A stretch of DNA of 64,000 nt from Hyphomicrobiales bacterium (GTDB taxonomy: Bacteria; Pseudomonadota; Alphaproteobacteria; Rhizobiales; Rhizobiaceae). The position numbers and the translations under genes were made by a program. How positions within the stretch are numbered: the stretch's first letter is position 1; each line of letters opens with the position of its first letter. The stretch covers positions 62,001-126,000 of the forward strand of contig UCAG01000004.1 in the NCBI GenBank assembly GCA_900470285.1. The letters run 5' to 3'. The notes under the pieces are model-generated. The model worked only from the letters and a program-made list of their open reading frames with translations, had not been told where the DNA came from and did no database searches. This document shows positions 26,817 through 35,806 of this stretch, one piece after another.

Positions 26817-28367
26817 ATGGCGCAGCCTGCACTTGAACTGACAGGAATTGATAAGCGTTTCGGCGCTGTGCACGCAAACCGTGCTATTGATCTGCGGATC
26901 GAAAAGGGAACCATCCACGGGATTATCGGCGAAAACGGTGCCGGAAAATCGACTTTGATGTCGATTATCTACGGCTTTTATCAGCCGGATAAAGGCACGA
27001 TCAAAGTCAATGACCGGCAGGTGCATATATCCAATCCGGATGCGGCAATCGCTGCGGGCATCGGCATGGTGCATCAGCATTTTATGTTGGTTGATAATTT
27101 TACAGTGCTTGAAAATGTGATGCTCGGTGCGGAAGGTGCGCCTTTGTTATCCGCCGGCATTGTAAAAGCACGCGAGCAGCTGAAAGCGCTCGAAAAAGAA
27201 TATGCGCTGGATGTTGATCCTGATGCGGTTGTCGAAGATCTGCCGGTTGGCTTGCAGCAGCGTGTGGAAATTCTGAAGGCTCTGTATCGCGGCGCGGAAA
27301 TTCTGATCCTTGATGAGCCGACCGGTGTGCTCACACCGTCCGAAGCTGACCATCTGTTCCGGATTTTACGGCAGCTGAAAGATCAAGGCAAAACTATTGT
27401 TCTGATTACTCATAAGCTGCGTGAGATCATGGCGGTGACGGATAATGTCTCGGTAATGCGGCAGGGCACAATGGTTGCCACGCGCAAAACTGCTGAAGCA
27501 AGCGTGGAAGAACTGGCTGAACTGATGGTTGGTCGTCGCGTTTTACTGCGCGTGAACAAGCAGGCCGCGACACCCGGAGAACCTGTTTTACAGGTGAAGA
27601 ACCTTGTTGTTCGTAATGCGCAGAAAACCACAGTCGTGGACACGGTGTCTTTTGATGTGCGTGCCGGTGAGATTGTTGGCATTGCCGGTGTTGCCGGTAA
27701 CGGCCAGTCAGAACTGATTGAAGTTATCGCCGGTATTCGTCGCGCCGAGAGCGGTGTGGTGATGCTGAACAGCCTGCCGGTGAATGTGACCGGCAATGCG
27801 CATCCGGCAGAATTGCGCCGTCGTGGTCTCGCCCATGTACCGGAAGACCGCCACCATATGGGGCTGGTACTGGCCTATGAGGAATATGAGAATTCCATTC
27901 TCGGTTATCATGATGATCCGCGTTATCTCAAAGGGCCGTTTCTGAATATTGAAGCGATTATGCAGGATGCTAAGGGCAAGATTGCGCAATATGATATCCG
28001 TCCTGCCGATCCGCGTTTGAAAACCGCGAATTTCTCCGGTGGTAACCAGCAGAAAATCGTGCTGGCGCGCGAGATGGAACGTAATCCGGATGTGCTGATC
28101 GTGGCGCAGCCGACGCGCGGCGTGGATGTTGGTGCGATCGAATTTATTCATAAACGTATTATTGAAATGCGCGATGCCGGTAAGGCCGTGCTGTTGATTT
28201 CTGTTGAGCTGGACGAAATCCGCTCGCTGTCCGACCGTATTCTGGTGATGTTTGCCGGACGTGTTGTCGGTGAGTGCGGACCGGAAGCCGGTGAGGGGGA
28301 AATCGGCCTGCTGATGGCGGGTATTCAGAATGAAGATAATAAGAAAACCGAAAAGGGCCTGCATTGA
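26817..28367 (+). CDS. Nucleoside ABC transporter ATPase (two fused ABC domains)
   Basis: A 516-aa ATPase with two nucleotide-binding domains in tandem, as in ribose/BMP-type importers. The first has Walker A GENGAGKST and LDEPTGVL. The second has the degenerate Walker A typical of these proteins (GVAGNGQSEL) and signature FSGGNQQK. It powers uptake of nucleosides captured by the BMP protein. It overlaps the next gene by ATGA and is the first gene of a long salvage operon. Confidence 0.93.
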   Translation: MAQPALELTGIDKRFGAVHANRAIDLRIEKGTIHGIIGENGAGKSTLMSIIYGFYQPDKGTIKVNDRQVHISNPDAAIAAGIGMVHQHFMLVDNFTVLENVMLGAEGAPLLSAGIVKAREQLKALEKEYALDVDPDAVVEDLPVGLQQRVEILKALYRGAEILILDEPTGVLTPSEADHLFRILRQLKDQGKTIVLITHKLREIMAVTDNVSVMRQGTMVATRKTAEASVEELAELMVGRRVLLRVNKQAATPGEPVLQVKNLVVRNAQKTTVVDTVSFDVRAGEIVGIAGVAGNGQSELIEVIAGIRRAESGVVMLNSLPVNVTGNAHPAELRRRGLAHVPEDRHHMGLVLAYEEYENSILGYHDDPRYLKGPFLNIEAIMQDAKGKIAQYDIRPADPRLKTANFSGGNQQKIVLAREMERNPDVLIVAQPTRGVDVGAIEFIHKRIIEMRDAGKAVLLISVELDEIRSLSDRILVMFAGRVVGECGPEAGEGEIGLLMAGIQNEDNKKTEKGLH

Positions 28368-28924
28368 TGATTAGCTCAACACCGGCATTGCTCATCATTG
28401 ATATGCAAAAGGCTATTGATGATCCGAAATGGGGCCGCCGCGGACAGCCGCAAACAGAAGCGAATTTACAGCGCCTGCTGGAAGCATGGCGCGAGCGTCG
28501 TCTGCCGGTGGTGCATGTGCGCCATGATTCAACCGATCCGCAGTCGCCTTATCGCTCTGGTACGGCAGGCAATGAATTCAAGGCAGAAGTCGAGCCCCAG
28601 ATTGGTGAACCGGTCGTGGACAAGCGCACCAACAGCGCTTTTATTGGCACAGATCTGATGGATGTGCTGGATGAGTTGCAAATCCGCACGCTGGTCGTCG
28701 GCGGTGTGCTGCTGGAAAATTCTGTTGATGCAACAGTGCGTATGGCTGCTAATCTCGGTTTCGAAGTGATTGTGCCGGAAGATGCTGTTGCGAGTACAGA
28801 TCGCACAGACCTGCAGGGCCGTCTCTGGAGTGCGGAAGATGTGCATGCGCTGACACTTGCCGTGTTGCAGGGCGAATATGCGCAGATAAAAACCACTGAA
28901 GCCGTGATCGGAATGTTGCCATGA
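28364..28924 (+). CDS. Isochorismatase-fold protein inside the nucleoside transporter operon
   Basis: A 186-aa cysteine-hydrolase-superfamily protein. The Asp of the triad is in LLIIDMQ and the Lys in VDKRTNSAF. The nucleophile position, normally TxxCVxxT, reads LLENSVDAT, so Cys is replaced by Ser. Cys-lacking members exist (true isochorismatases), hence amidase activity is doubtful. It overlaps the ATPase gene and the permease gene by ATGA on both sides, so it is made with the transporter. It may act on an imported nucleoside or base derivative; the reaction is unknown. Confidence 0.82.
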   Translation: MMISSTPALLIIDMQKAIDDPKWGRRGQPQTEANLQRLLEAWRERRLPVVHVRHDSTDPQSPYRSGTAGNEFKAEVEPQIGEPVVDKRTNSAFIGTDLMDVLDELQIRTLVVGGVLLENSVDATVRMAANLGFEVIVPEDAVASTDRTDLQGRLWSAEDVHALTLAVLQGEYAQIKTTEAVIGMLP

Positions 28925-30054
28925 GCCAGCCTTTTGCAAAACTGCCGCGCTGGGTGGATTACGGCCTGATCCCGACACTGAACCTGCTGGTTGCGTTTCT
29001 GGTCGCAGGACTTGTGGTGTTGCTGGTCGGAGAAAATCCGCTGGATGCGGCACTGCTGATGGTTAAAGGTGCTTTCGGCTCCGGTGAAGGCATTGGCTAT
29101 ACGCTGTTTTATGCCACGAACTTTATCTTTGCCGGTCTGGCTGTGGCTGTCGCGTTTCATTGCGGCTTGTTCAATATTGGCGGTGAGGGGCAGGCTTATA
29201 TCGGCGGTCTTGGCGTGGCGCTGTTCTGCCTCTGGCTGGATGCATCCATGCCGTGGTGGATTACCATGATTGCGGCGCTGCTTGGCGGTGCCGTTTTCGG
29301 TGCGCTGTGGGCGCTGATACCGGCATGGCTTTTGGCAAAACGCGGTTCGCATATCGTGATTACCACGATTATGTTTAACTTCATCGCCGCCAGCCTGATG
29401 GTTTATCTGATTATCAATTTCATCAAGCCGATTGGCGTGATGGCACCGGAAAGCCGCGGTTTTGCGGAAGGTGGCCAGTTGCCGAAACTCGACTGGCTGA
29501 TGAGCCTGTTGGGCATGGAGATTCGCTCGGCACCGCTGAATATCAGCTTTTTGCTGGCGCTGCTGGCTTGCTATCTGGTGTGGCTGCTGATTTGGCGGAC
29601 AAAAATCGGCTATGAAATCCGCACTATGGGGCACAGCCCGCGCGCGGCTGAATATGCCGGTATTAACCCGTCGAGAACGATTATTATCACGATGCTGATT
29701 TCCGGTGCGCTGGCCGGTATGATGGCGCTTAATCCGGTGATGGGCGCGCAATATCGCCTGCAGCTGGACTTTGTTGCCGGTGCCGGTTTTGTAGGGATTG
29801 CGGTCGCGCTGATGGGGCGCTCCCATCCGGTGGGGATCATTCCGGCGGCGATCCTGTTTGGTATGCTCTATCAGGGCGGTGCGGAAATCGCTTTTGATAT
29901 GCCGAATATTTCCCGCGATATGATTGTGATTATTCAGGGTCTGGTGATCCTGTTTGCCGGTGCGATGGAGCATATGTTCCGCCCTGCTTTCCAGCGCCTG
30001 TTTATGCGTCTGGCTTCACGTAATACAACAACCGCCCTGAAAGCAGGGGAGTAA
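28921..30054 (+). CDS. Nucleoside ABC transporter permease 1
   Basis: A 377-aa multi-pass permease of the BMP/ribose transporter family. The signature FNIGGEGQAYIGGLG is in the N-terminal half and the EAA-like loop TMGHSPRAAEYAGIN in the C-terminal half. It pairs with the next permease to form the heterodimeric channel. It overlaps the isochorismatase-fold gene by 4 bases. Confidence 0.92.
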   Translation: MSQPFAKLPRWVDYGLIPTLNLLVAFLVAGLVVLLVGENPLDAALLMVKGAFGSGEGIGYTLFYATNFIFAGLAVAVAFHCGLFNIGGEGQAYIGGLGVALFCLWLDASMPWWITMIAALLGGAVFGALWALIPAWLLAKRGSHIVITTIMFNFIAASLMVYLIINFIKPIGVMAPESRGFAEGGQLPKLDWLMSLLGMEIRSAPLNISFLLALLACYLVWLLIWRTKIGYEIRTMGHSPRAAEYAGINPSRTIIITMLISGALAGMMALNPVMGAQYRLQLDFVAGAGFVGIAVALMGRSHPVGIIPAAILFGMLYQGGAEIAFDMPNISRDMIVIIQGLVILFAGAMEHMFRPAFQRLFMRLASRNTTTALKAGE

Positions 30055-30059
30055 GCGTC

Positions 30060-31031
30060 ATGGATAGCTATGTAACTCTTATTCAACTGCTTGATTCAAC
30101 TTTGCGCCTGTCTGCGCCGTTGCTGTTTGCCTGTCTTGCGGGGCTTTATTCAGAGCGTGCAGGGATTGTCGATATCGGCCTTGAAGGTAAAATGCTAGCC
30201 GGTGCCTTCGCTGCCGGTACAGTTGCTGCCATCAGCGGTTCTGCCCTTGCCGGTCTTGGTGCGGCTTTGCTGGTTTCGATGCTGTTGTCGCTGGTGCACG
30301 GTTTTGCCTCGATCACCCATCGCGGCAATCAGATTGTTTCCGGTCTGGCGATCAACTTTATTGCGGCCGGTACAACAATCATTCTCGGTCAGGCATGGTT
30401 TGGTCAGGGTGGCCGTACACCATCTTTGCCAAATAGCGCACGTTTTACATCTATTGATTTTCCGGGTGCGGAAGCCGTTAAAGATGTGCCGGTTGTCGGC
30501 TATCTTTATGCAGAGCTGATTTCCGGCCACTCCATTCTGGTCTATCTGGCGTTTCTGATGGTGCCGCTGACATGGTGGGTTCTGTATCGCACCCGCTTTG
30601 GTCTGCGTCTGCGTGCGGTGGGTGAAAATCCTGCGGCGGTTGATACAGCCGGTATTTCAGTGACCTGGCTACGCTATCGCGCAGTCATTATCTGCGGCCT
30701 GCTCTGCGGTATGGCCGGTGCCTATCTGGCGACAGCACAGGGCGCAGGCTTCGTGAAGGATATGACTGCCGGTAAAGGTTATATTGCACTGGCTGCGCTG
30801 ATTTTTGCCAAATGGCGTCCGGTGCAGGCGATGTATGCTTGTTTGTTGTTCGGCTTTCTCGATGCGCTGGGCATTCGCCTGCAAGGCCAGTCACTGCCGC
30901 TGATCGGTGATGTACCGGTGCAGTTCATGCAGGCACTGCCATATATTCTGACTGTTATTCTGCTGGCAGGTTTTATCGGCAAGGCCATTCCGCCGAAAGC
31001 GGGTGGGATACCGTATGTGAAAGAGCGCTAA
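30060..31031 (+). CDS. Nucleoside ABC transporter permease 2
   Basis: A 323-aa second permease. VDIGLEGKMLAGAF corresponds to the EG motif of the partner, and AVGENPAAVDTAGISV is the coupling loop. Its ribosome site AGGGGAG overlaps the end of permease 1, so it is translationally linked. Confidence 0.92.
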   Translation: MDSYVTLIQLLDSTLRLSAPLLFACLAGLYSERAGIVDIGLEGKMLAGAFAAGTVAAISGSALAGLGAALLVSMLLSLVHGFASITHRGNQIVSGLAINFIAAGTTIILGQAWFGQGGRTPSLPNSARFTSIDFPGAEAVKDVPVVGYLYAELISGHSILVYLAFLMVPLTWWVLYRTRFGLRLRAVGENPAAVDTAGISVTWLRYRAVIICGLLCGMAGAYLATAQGAGFVKDMTAGKGYIALAALIFAKWRPVQAMYACLLFGFLDALGIRLQGQSLPLIGDVPVQFMQALPYILTVILLAGFIGKAIPPKAGGIPYVKER

Positions 31032-31174
31032 ATGCCTGTTTCAAAAGACATCAGACCGGTCTGCAAATAGCAATTTCCTGTGTTCCGGTGCTCACGTACC
31101 ATTAAGTACGCTGCGCTCCGGTACTCGGAAATCACCATTTTCGTCGCGGCCTGTTGCTTTTTAATTCAGGCATT
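31031..31174. repeat. 144-bp element with inverted ends between permease 2 and cdd
   Basis: Ends AATGCCTG (31031-31038) and CAGGCATT (31167-31174) are inverted repeats followed inward by A/T-rich runs. The middle has a second imperfect dyad (ATTTCC ... CCGG ... GTAC-CATTAA-GTAC ... CCGG ... GGAAAT). It may be a small mobile repeat or a structured intercistronic RNA that partly separates transporter from salvage genes. Cannot be resolved without copy counting. Confidence 0.5.
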
Positions 31175-31207
31175 GAAACCAAATGTGAAAATTGAGGAGG
31201 GGCTGAT

Positions 31208-31600
31208 ATGGCTCAGGATCTATTTGATGCAGCCTATGCTGCAATGCAGAAATGCCATGCCCCTTACTCGAAATTTCCGGTTGGTGCTGCATTGCGCACC
31301 AAAGACGGGCGGATTTATTCCGGCTGCAATATTGAGGTCATTTCCTTCCCTGAAGGCTGGTGTGCCGAGACCACTATGCTGTCGCATTATGTGATGGATG
31401 GCGGCGGTGAGATTGCTGAAATTCTGGTGATGGCTGAGAAACTGGAAAAATGTTCACCTTGCGGCGGATGTCGTCAGCGCCTGGCAGAATTTGCCGGTGC
31501 CGATGTGCCGCTGCATTTGTGCGACAGTTCTGGTGTTGTGCAGACCGTGACGATGCGCGAATTGCTGCCATTCAGCTTTCAGACTGATGTGATTGGGTAA
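31208..31600 (+). CDS. cdd: Cytidine deaminase
   Basis: Deaminates cytidine and deoxycytidine to uridine and deoxyuridine. A 130-aa homotetrameric-type enzyme. The zinc ligand Cys with catalytic Glu is WCAET, and the remaining zinc ligands are in SPCGGCRQ. The substrate-binding GCNIE replaces the usual GCNVEN. AGGAGG precedes it. It is followed by the phosphorylase gene after 4 bases. Confidence 0.93.
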   Translation: MAQDLFDAAYAAMQKCHAPYSKFPVGAALRTKDGRIYSGCNIEVISFPEGWCAETTMLSHYVMDGGGEIAEILVMAEKLEKCSPCGGCRQRLAEFAGADVPLHLCDSSGVVQTVTMRELLPFSFQTDVIG

Positions 31601-31604
31601 AGTC

Positions 31605-32414
31605 ATGACCGAAGCAGCTTTGATTTTACGCGCGCGTCTCAATGAAGCTTTTGCCGGTGAAACGCTGAAAGTTGCTATTGTGCTGGGTTCCGGCCTTGGC
31701 GGTCTGGTCAGTGAGCTCGATGATCCGGTGCATATCCGTTATTCCGATCTGCCACGCTTTCCGAAAAGCGGCGTCAGCGGCCATGCGGGTGAAGTGGTTG
31801 TCGGTCGCTTAATGGGTAAGTTGGTGATGGTGCTGGCGGGACGTGCGCATTATTACGAGCAGGGCGATGCGGCGGCGATGCGTCCTGTGCTGGAGACACT
31901 GAAAGCGCTTGGCATTGAAACGCTGATCCTGACCAATGCAGCTGGTTCTGTGGTGCAGGATATGGCACCCGGCAGTGTGATGCTGATCGACGATCACATT
32001 AATTATTCCGGCATGAACCCGCTGATCGGCGAACACACGGATGCGCGTTTTACCGGCATGACAGCGGCCTATGATGCAGAGCTGAAGCAGGCTTTCCGCG
32101 ATGCAGCACGCGCAGTTGATGAGAAGCTGTATGAAGGTGTCTATATGTGGTTCTCCGGCCCGTCTTTTGAGACACCGGCAGAAATCCGTATGGCGCGGGT
32201 GCTGGGTGCCGATGCTGTAGGCATGTCCACTGTGCCGGAAGTGATTTTGGCGCGTTTTCTGGGGCTGCGAGCTGCCGCCTGTTCGGTCATCACCAATTAT
32301 GGTGCAGGCATGAGCGGCGATGAACTTTCCCATCATGAGACCAAGACGATGGCGCCTTTGGGCGGGCAGAAGCTGCAAAAAATTATCAAAATACTGGTCG
32401 GTGAAATCGGCTAA
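31605..32414 (+). CDS. Purine nucleoside phosphorylase (trimeric family)
   Basis: Cleaves purine nucleosides with phosphate to base and pentose-1-phosphate. 269 aa. Phosphate-loop GSGLGG, AGRAHYYEQGD, LTNAAGSV, SGPSFETPAEIRM and the base-binding Asn in VITNYGAGM identify the trimeric PNP class. A TTG at 31593 opens the frame earlier, but ATG 31605 avoids overlapping the cdd stop and gives a normal length. Confidence 0.9.
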   Translation: MTEAALILRARLNEAFAGETLKVAIVLGSGLGGLVSELDDPVHIRYSDLPRFPKSGVSGHAGEVVVGRLMGKLVMVLAGRAHYYEQGDAAAMRPVLETLKALGIETLILTNAAGSVVQDMAPGSVMLIDDHINYSGMNPLIGEHTDARFTGMTAAYDAELKQAFRDAARAVDEKLYEGVYMWFSGPSFETPAEIRMARVLGADAVGMSTVPEVILARFLGLRAAACSVITNYGAGMSGDELSHHETKTMAPLGGQKLQKIIKILVGEIG

Positions 32415-32433
32415 TCACTGAAGAGGAGCCGTC

Positions 32434-33747
32434 ATGCTGCCACAGGAAATTATTCGGGCAAAGCGCGATCGCCAAGTTTTGAGTGCGGAGCAAATCAAGG
32501 CATTTGTGCGCGGTATTACCGATGGCAGTGTGAGCGAAGGGCAGATTGCCGCTTTTGGCATGGCAACATACTTCAATGGTATGACCCGTGATGAAGCTGT
32601 AGCATTGACTACGGCCATGCAATATTCCGGCGATGTGCTGGAATGGCGTGATCTTGACGGGCCTGTGGTGGATAAACATTCGACAGGCGGTGTGGGCGAT
32701 AATGTTTCGCTGATGTTGGCACCGATTGTTGCTGCCTGCGGTGCTTTTGTGCCAATGATTTCCGGTCGTGGCCTTGGTCATACCGGCGGTACGCTGGACA
32801 AAATGGATGCCATTCCCGGTTATCAAAGCTATCCTGATAAGGCTTTGTTCGACAAAGTTGTGCGCGATTGCGGTTGTGCCATTATCGGCCCGACCGGCGA
32901 TCTCGCTCCGGCGGATAAGCGCTTTTATGCGGTACGTGATGTGACGGCGACGGTGGAATCCATTCCGCTGATTACGGCTTCTATTCTCTCGAAAAAACTG
33001 GCTTCCGGTATTGGCGGGCTTGTGCTGGATGTGAAAACTGGTAGCGGTGCTTTCATGTCGACATTTGAAGCTTCGCAGGCTTTGGCGCAAAGTCTGGTGC
33101 AGGTGGCTAATGGCGCGGGTCTGCCGACCAGTGCGCTGATTACCGATATGAATGAGCCATTAGCCGATTGCGCCGGTAATGCTGTTGAAGTGCAAAATGC
33201 GGTTGATTTTCTGACCGGTGCCAAGCGTCAGGCACGTCTCGCGGAAGTTGTGCTGAATTTTGCCGCCCATATGCTGGTCACAGCAGGGCTGGCTAAAACT
33301 GTTGCTGATGGTCTGGCAAAAGCGCAAACGGCTCTGGATAATGGCAGTGCCGCAGAAAAATTCGGCCGTATGGTTTCTGGCCTTGGCGGACCTGCGGATT
33401 TCGTTGAAAGAGCAGCACATTATCTGCCGGTTGCGCCTATTCAGGTGCAGGTGCGTGCTGAGCGTGATGGCTTTATCAGCACCATTGATACACGCGCAGT
33501 CGGTATGAGCGTTGTAGCGCTTGGCGGCGGGCGTATGCGCCCGCAGGATCAGATTGACGCTTCTGTCGGTGTGACCAATATTCTGCCGCTGGGTAGTGCA
33601 GTCAAAGCCGGTGATGTGCTGGCGCTGGTTCATGCGCAGACGCAAGACAAAGCCGAGCAAGCTGTGCGGATGGTGCAGCAGGCCATGATGCTGAGTGATA
33701 GTAAGCCGGCACTCAATCCGGTGATTTATGAAACCGTAACTGCATAA
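32434..33747 (+). CDS. deoA: Thymidine phosphorylase
   Basis: Splits thymidine and deoxyuridine to base plus deoxyribose-1-phosphate. 437 aa, the family's usual length. DKHSTGGVGD and SGRGLGHTGGTLDK are the phosphate- and base-binding signatures. AAGAGGAG lies upstream. Last gene of the salvage operon, ended by a strong terminator. Confidence 0.95.
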   Translation: MLPQEIIRAKRDRQVLSAEQIKAFVRGITDGSVSEGQIAAFGMATYFNGMTRDEAVALTTAMQYSGDVLEWRDLDGPVVDKHSTGGVGDNVSLMLAPIVAACGAFVPMISGRGLGHTGGTLDKMDAIPGYQSYPDKALFDKVVRDCGCAIIGPTGDLAPADKRFYAVRDVTATVESIPLITASILSKKLASGIGGLVLDVKTGSGAFMSTFEASQALAQSLVQVANGAGLPTSALITDMNEPLADCAGNAVEVQNAVDFLTGAKRQARLAEVVLNFAAHMLVTAGLAKTVADGLAKAQTALDNGSAAEKFGRMVSGLGGPADFVERAAHYLPVAPIQVQVRAERDGFISTIDTRAVGMSVVALGGGRMRPQDQIDASVGVTNILPLGSAVKAGDVLALVHAQTQDKAEQAVRMVQQAMMLSDSKPALNPVIYETVTA

Positions 33748-33774
33748 AAAACGGCGCTCTGAGCGCCGTTTTTA
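33746..33774. terminator. Terminator after deoA
   Basis: Stem AAAAACGGCGCTC / GAGCGCCGTTTT with a minimal loop and T-run starting right at the deoA stop. Faces upp and probably works in both directions. Confidence 0.9.
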
Positions 33775-33786
33775 TTTTGTCTTTGA

Positions 33787-33873
33787 TGCCGACCATACGG
33801 CCGCTTCTTAGTTATTTGGTGCCGTACATACGGTCGCAATCTTATTATTTGGTGCCGTACATACGGTCACCGG
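33787..33873. repeat. 33-bp tandem repeat at the 3' end of upp (about 2.6 copies)
   Basis: Units start at 33787, 33820 and 33853 (TGCCG..ACATACGG..), with the last one inside upp. The 24 bases at 33812-33835 and 33845-33868 are identical and encode the C-terminal DRMYGTK plus stop. The upp end has thus been duplicated into its own 3' UTR. The first unit is the most diverged. Confidence 0.9.
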
Positions 33874-34471
33874 CATCACCAAGACCCGGAACAATATAGC
33901 CGTCTTCATTCAGCTTCTCATCAATGGCCGCTGTATAGATCGGCACATCCGGATGCACTTCCGCAAAATGTTTGATGCCTTCCGGTGCTGCCAGCAGGCA
34001 GAGAAAGCGGATATTGCTTGCGCCGCGCTCTTTCAACTTGGTGATCGCTTCAACGGCGGAATTGCCGGTCGCCAGCATCGGATCAACCACAATAATCAGA
34101 CGGTTGACGATATCTTCCGGCGCTTTGAAGTAATATTCCACCGGCTGCAAAGTCTTGTGGTCGCGGTAGAGGCCGATATGGGCAACGCGTGCTGCGGGCA
34201 CCAGATCGAGCATACCTTCCAGCAGGCCATTACCTGCGCGCAGGATGGATGCGAACACCAGTTTCTTACCGTCGAGGATCGGAGATTCCATCGGCTGCAT
34301 CGGTGTTTCGATCATGGTGGTTGTCAGATCGAGATCGCGGGTCACTTCATAGCAGAGCAGAAGGGAAATCTCTTTCAGCAAACGCCGGAAGCTGGCGGTT
34401 GAAGTTTCTTTCATGCGCATAATGGTGAGCTTGTGCTGAACAAGCGGATGACTAACTACCGTAACGCTCAT
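33845..34471 (-). CDS. upp: Uracil phosphoribosyltransferase
   Basis: Makes UMP from uracil and PRPP, completing the salvage route of the neighbouring operon. 208 aa. The PRPP-binding [16 protein letters not shown] and the C-terminal [15 protein letters not shown] are typical. It converges with the deoA operon. Its last codons are part of a 33-bp tandem repeat. Confidence 0.96.
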   Translation of the reverse strand: MSVTVVSHPLVQHKLTIMRMKETSTASFRRLLKEISLLLCYEVTRDLDLTTTMIETPMQPMESPILDGKKLVFASILRAGNGLLEGMLDLVPAARVAHIGLYRDHKTLQPVEYYFKAPEDIVNRLIIVVDPMLATGNSAVEAITKLKERGASNIRFLCLLAAPEGIKHFAEVHPDVPIYTAAIDEKLNEDGYIVPGLGDAGDRMYGTK

Positions 34472-34882
34472 AATATCCCGCTGCTTTCAAAATTTATTTT
34501 TTGCATTATTAGCCGAAGCCGATGAATTTTCCAGACCGCAATAAGCGAAAATGCAGGTATGGAAAAGCAGCAGGGCTTAAATTTATCCCGTTTTATACAA
34601 TTCTCTCAAAGAGAATGCAGGCTTTATGGATGAATGTGCAGAGCTACACGAAACTGTGACGGGTTTTATACGACAAAAGAATCATTATTGCCGGCGCTTT
34701 GCGGCGCAAATTTTGTTAAGTCATATCAAACTTTGCCGTATTTGCTTGTAACATCGCGCCCAGCCTTTATATGCTACTAGGCAGATGTTTCATCAGGCAT
34801 AGCTTGAAATTTGCAGTTTCGGGTCTCTATGCAGTGCTTTGGTTCCGGCGGGTAAGTTGGGCGGGCAGGACAGGATAAATAA
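34472..34882. other. Divergent promoter region between upp and ubiE
   Basis: 411 bases without a gene. It must carry the promoters of upp (leftward) and ubiE (rightward); TATGCT near 34770 is a possible -10 for ubiE but is not certain. Related rhizobia often have mutM next to ubiE; there is no trace of it here. Confidence 0.45.
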
Positions 34883-35710
34883 ATGAACCAGCAACACGAA
34901 AATTCTACCGTGGATCAGGGTGCAGATGAGAGCCGTGTCGGTGCCCATGGTGGTATGGAGAATTCTTTCGGCTTTCAGAAAGTCGATGAAGAGTCCAAGC
35001 AGGGGTTGGTGAATGAGGTTTTTCACAGTGTGGCCAAGCGCTACGATGTGATGAATGATCTGATGTCCGCCGGTCTGCACCGCGCGTGGAAAGATGCAAT
35101 GGTTGCCTGGCTGGCGCCGCCGAAAATCCCGTCGCATATTCAGAACTGGCGCTCGCTCGATGTGGCCGGTGGTACAGGTGATATTGCTTTCCGTATTGTT
35201 GAGGCTTCGGATCGTCAGGCGCATACAACCGTGCTTGATATTAACGGTTCCATGCTGGCTGTCGGGCAGGAACGTGCGGCCAAAAAAGGCCTGCTGAATA
35301 ATGTGGATTTTGTCGAGGCGAATGCCGAGAAACTGCCTTTCGACGATAATTCCTTTGATGCCTATACGATTGCTTTTGGTATCCGCAATGTGCCGCATAT
35401 TGACTGGGCTTTGGAAGAGGCTTTCCGTGTGCTGAAACCGGGCGGTCGTTTCCTCTGCCTTGAGTTCTCCGAAGTGGAAATGCCGCTGCTGGATAAAATT
35501 TATGACCAGTGGTCGTTCCATGCGATTCCGGCTATCGGCAAGATGATCACCGGTGATGGGGATTCCTATAAATATCTGGTTGAATCGATCCGCAAATTCC
35601 CGAAACAGCAGGACTTTGCCAATATGATCACCGCAGCTGGTTTCTCGCGTGTGACATGGCGCAATTTCACCGGCGGTATTGCCAGCCTGCATTCTGGTTG
35701 GAAGATTTAA
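34883..35710 (+). CDS. ubiE: Ubiquinone/menaquinone C-methyltransferase UbiE
   Basis: SAM-dependent methylation in ubiquinone synthesis. 275 aa with a short extra N-terminal tail of about 30 residues. The SAM loop is [12 protein letters not shown], with [20 protein letters not shown] and the C-terminal [14 protein letters not shown] characteristic of UbiE. AGGA precedes the start. Confidence 0.96.
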   Translation: MNQQHENSTVDQGADESRVGAHGGMENSFGFQKVDEESKQGLVNEVFHSVAKRYDVMNDLMSAGLHRAWKDAMVAWLAPPKIPSHIQNWRSLDVAGGTGDIAFRIVEASDRQAHTTVLDINGSMLAVGQERAAKKGLLNNVDFVEANAEKLPFDDNSFDAYTIAFGIRNVPHIDWALEEAFRVLKPGGRFLCLEFSEVEMPLLDKIYDQWSFHAIPAIGKMITGDGDSYKYLVESIRKFPKQQDFANMITAAGFSRVTWRNFTGGIASLHSGWKI

Positions 35711-35806
35711 CTGGCCGGCTGGAAAATCTGATTATTATTCCCCGCGCATTTTAATTTCGGAAATTGAACAGGATTTCCGGAATGCGCTCTGTAAAGTGAG
35801 TGAGTT

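Noticed and set aside
28549-29973. 474-codon minus-strand frame
   Set aside because: Antisense to the isochorismatase-fold gene and permease 1; composition is typical of reverse reading of membrane-protein codons.
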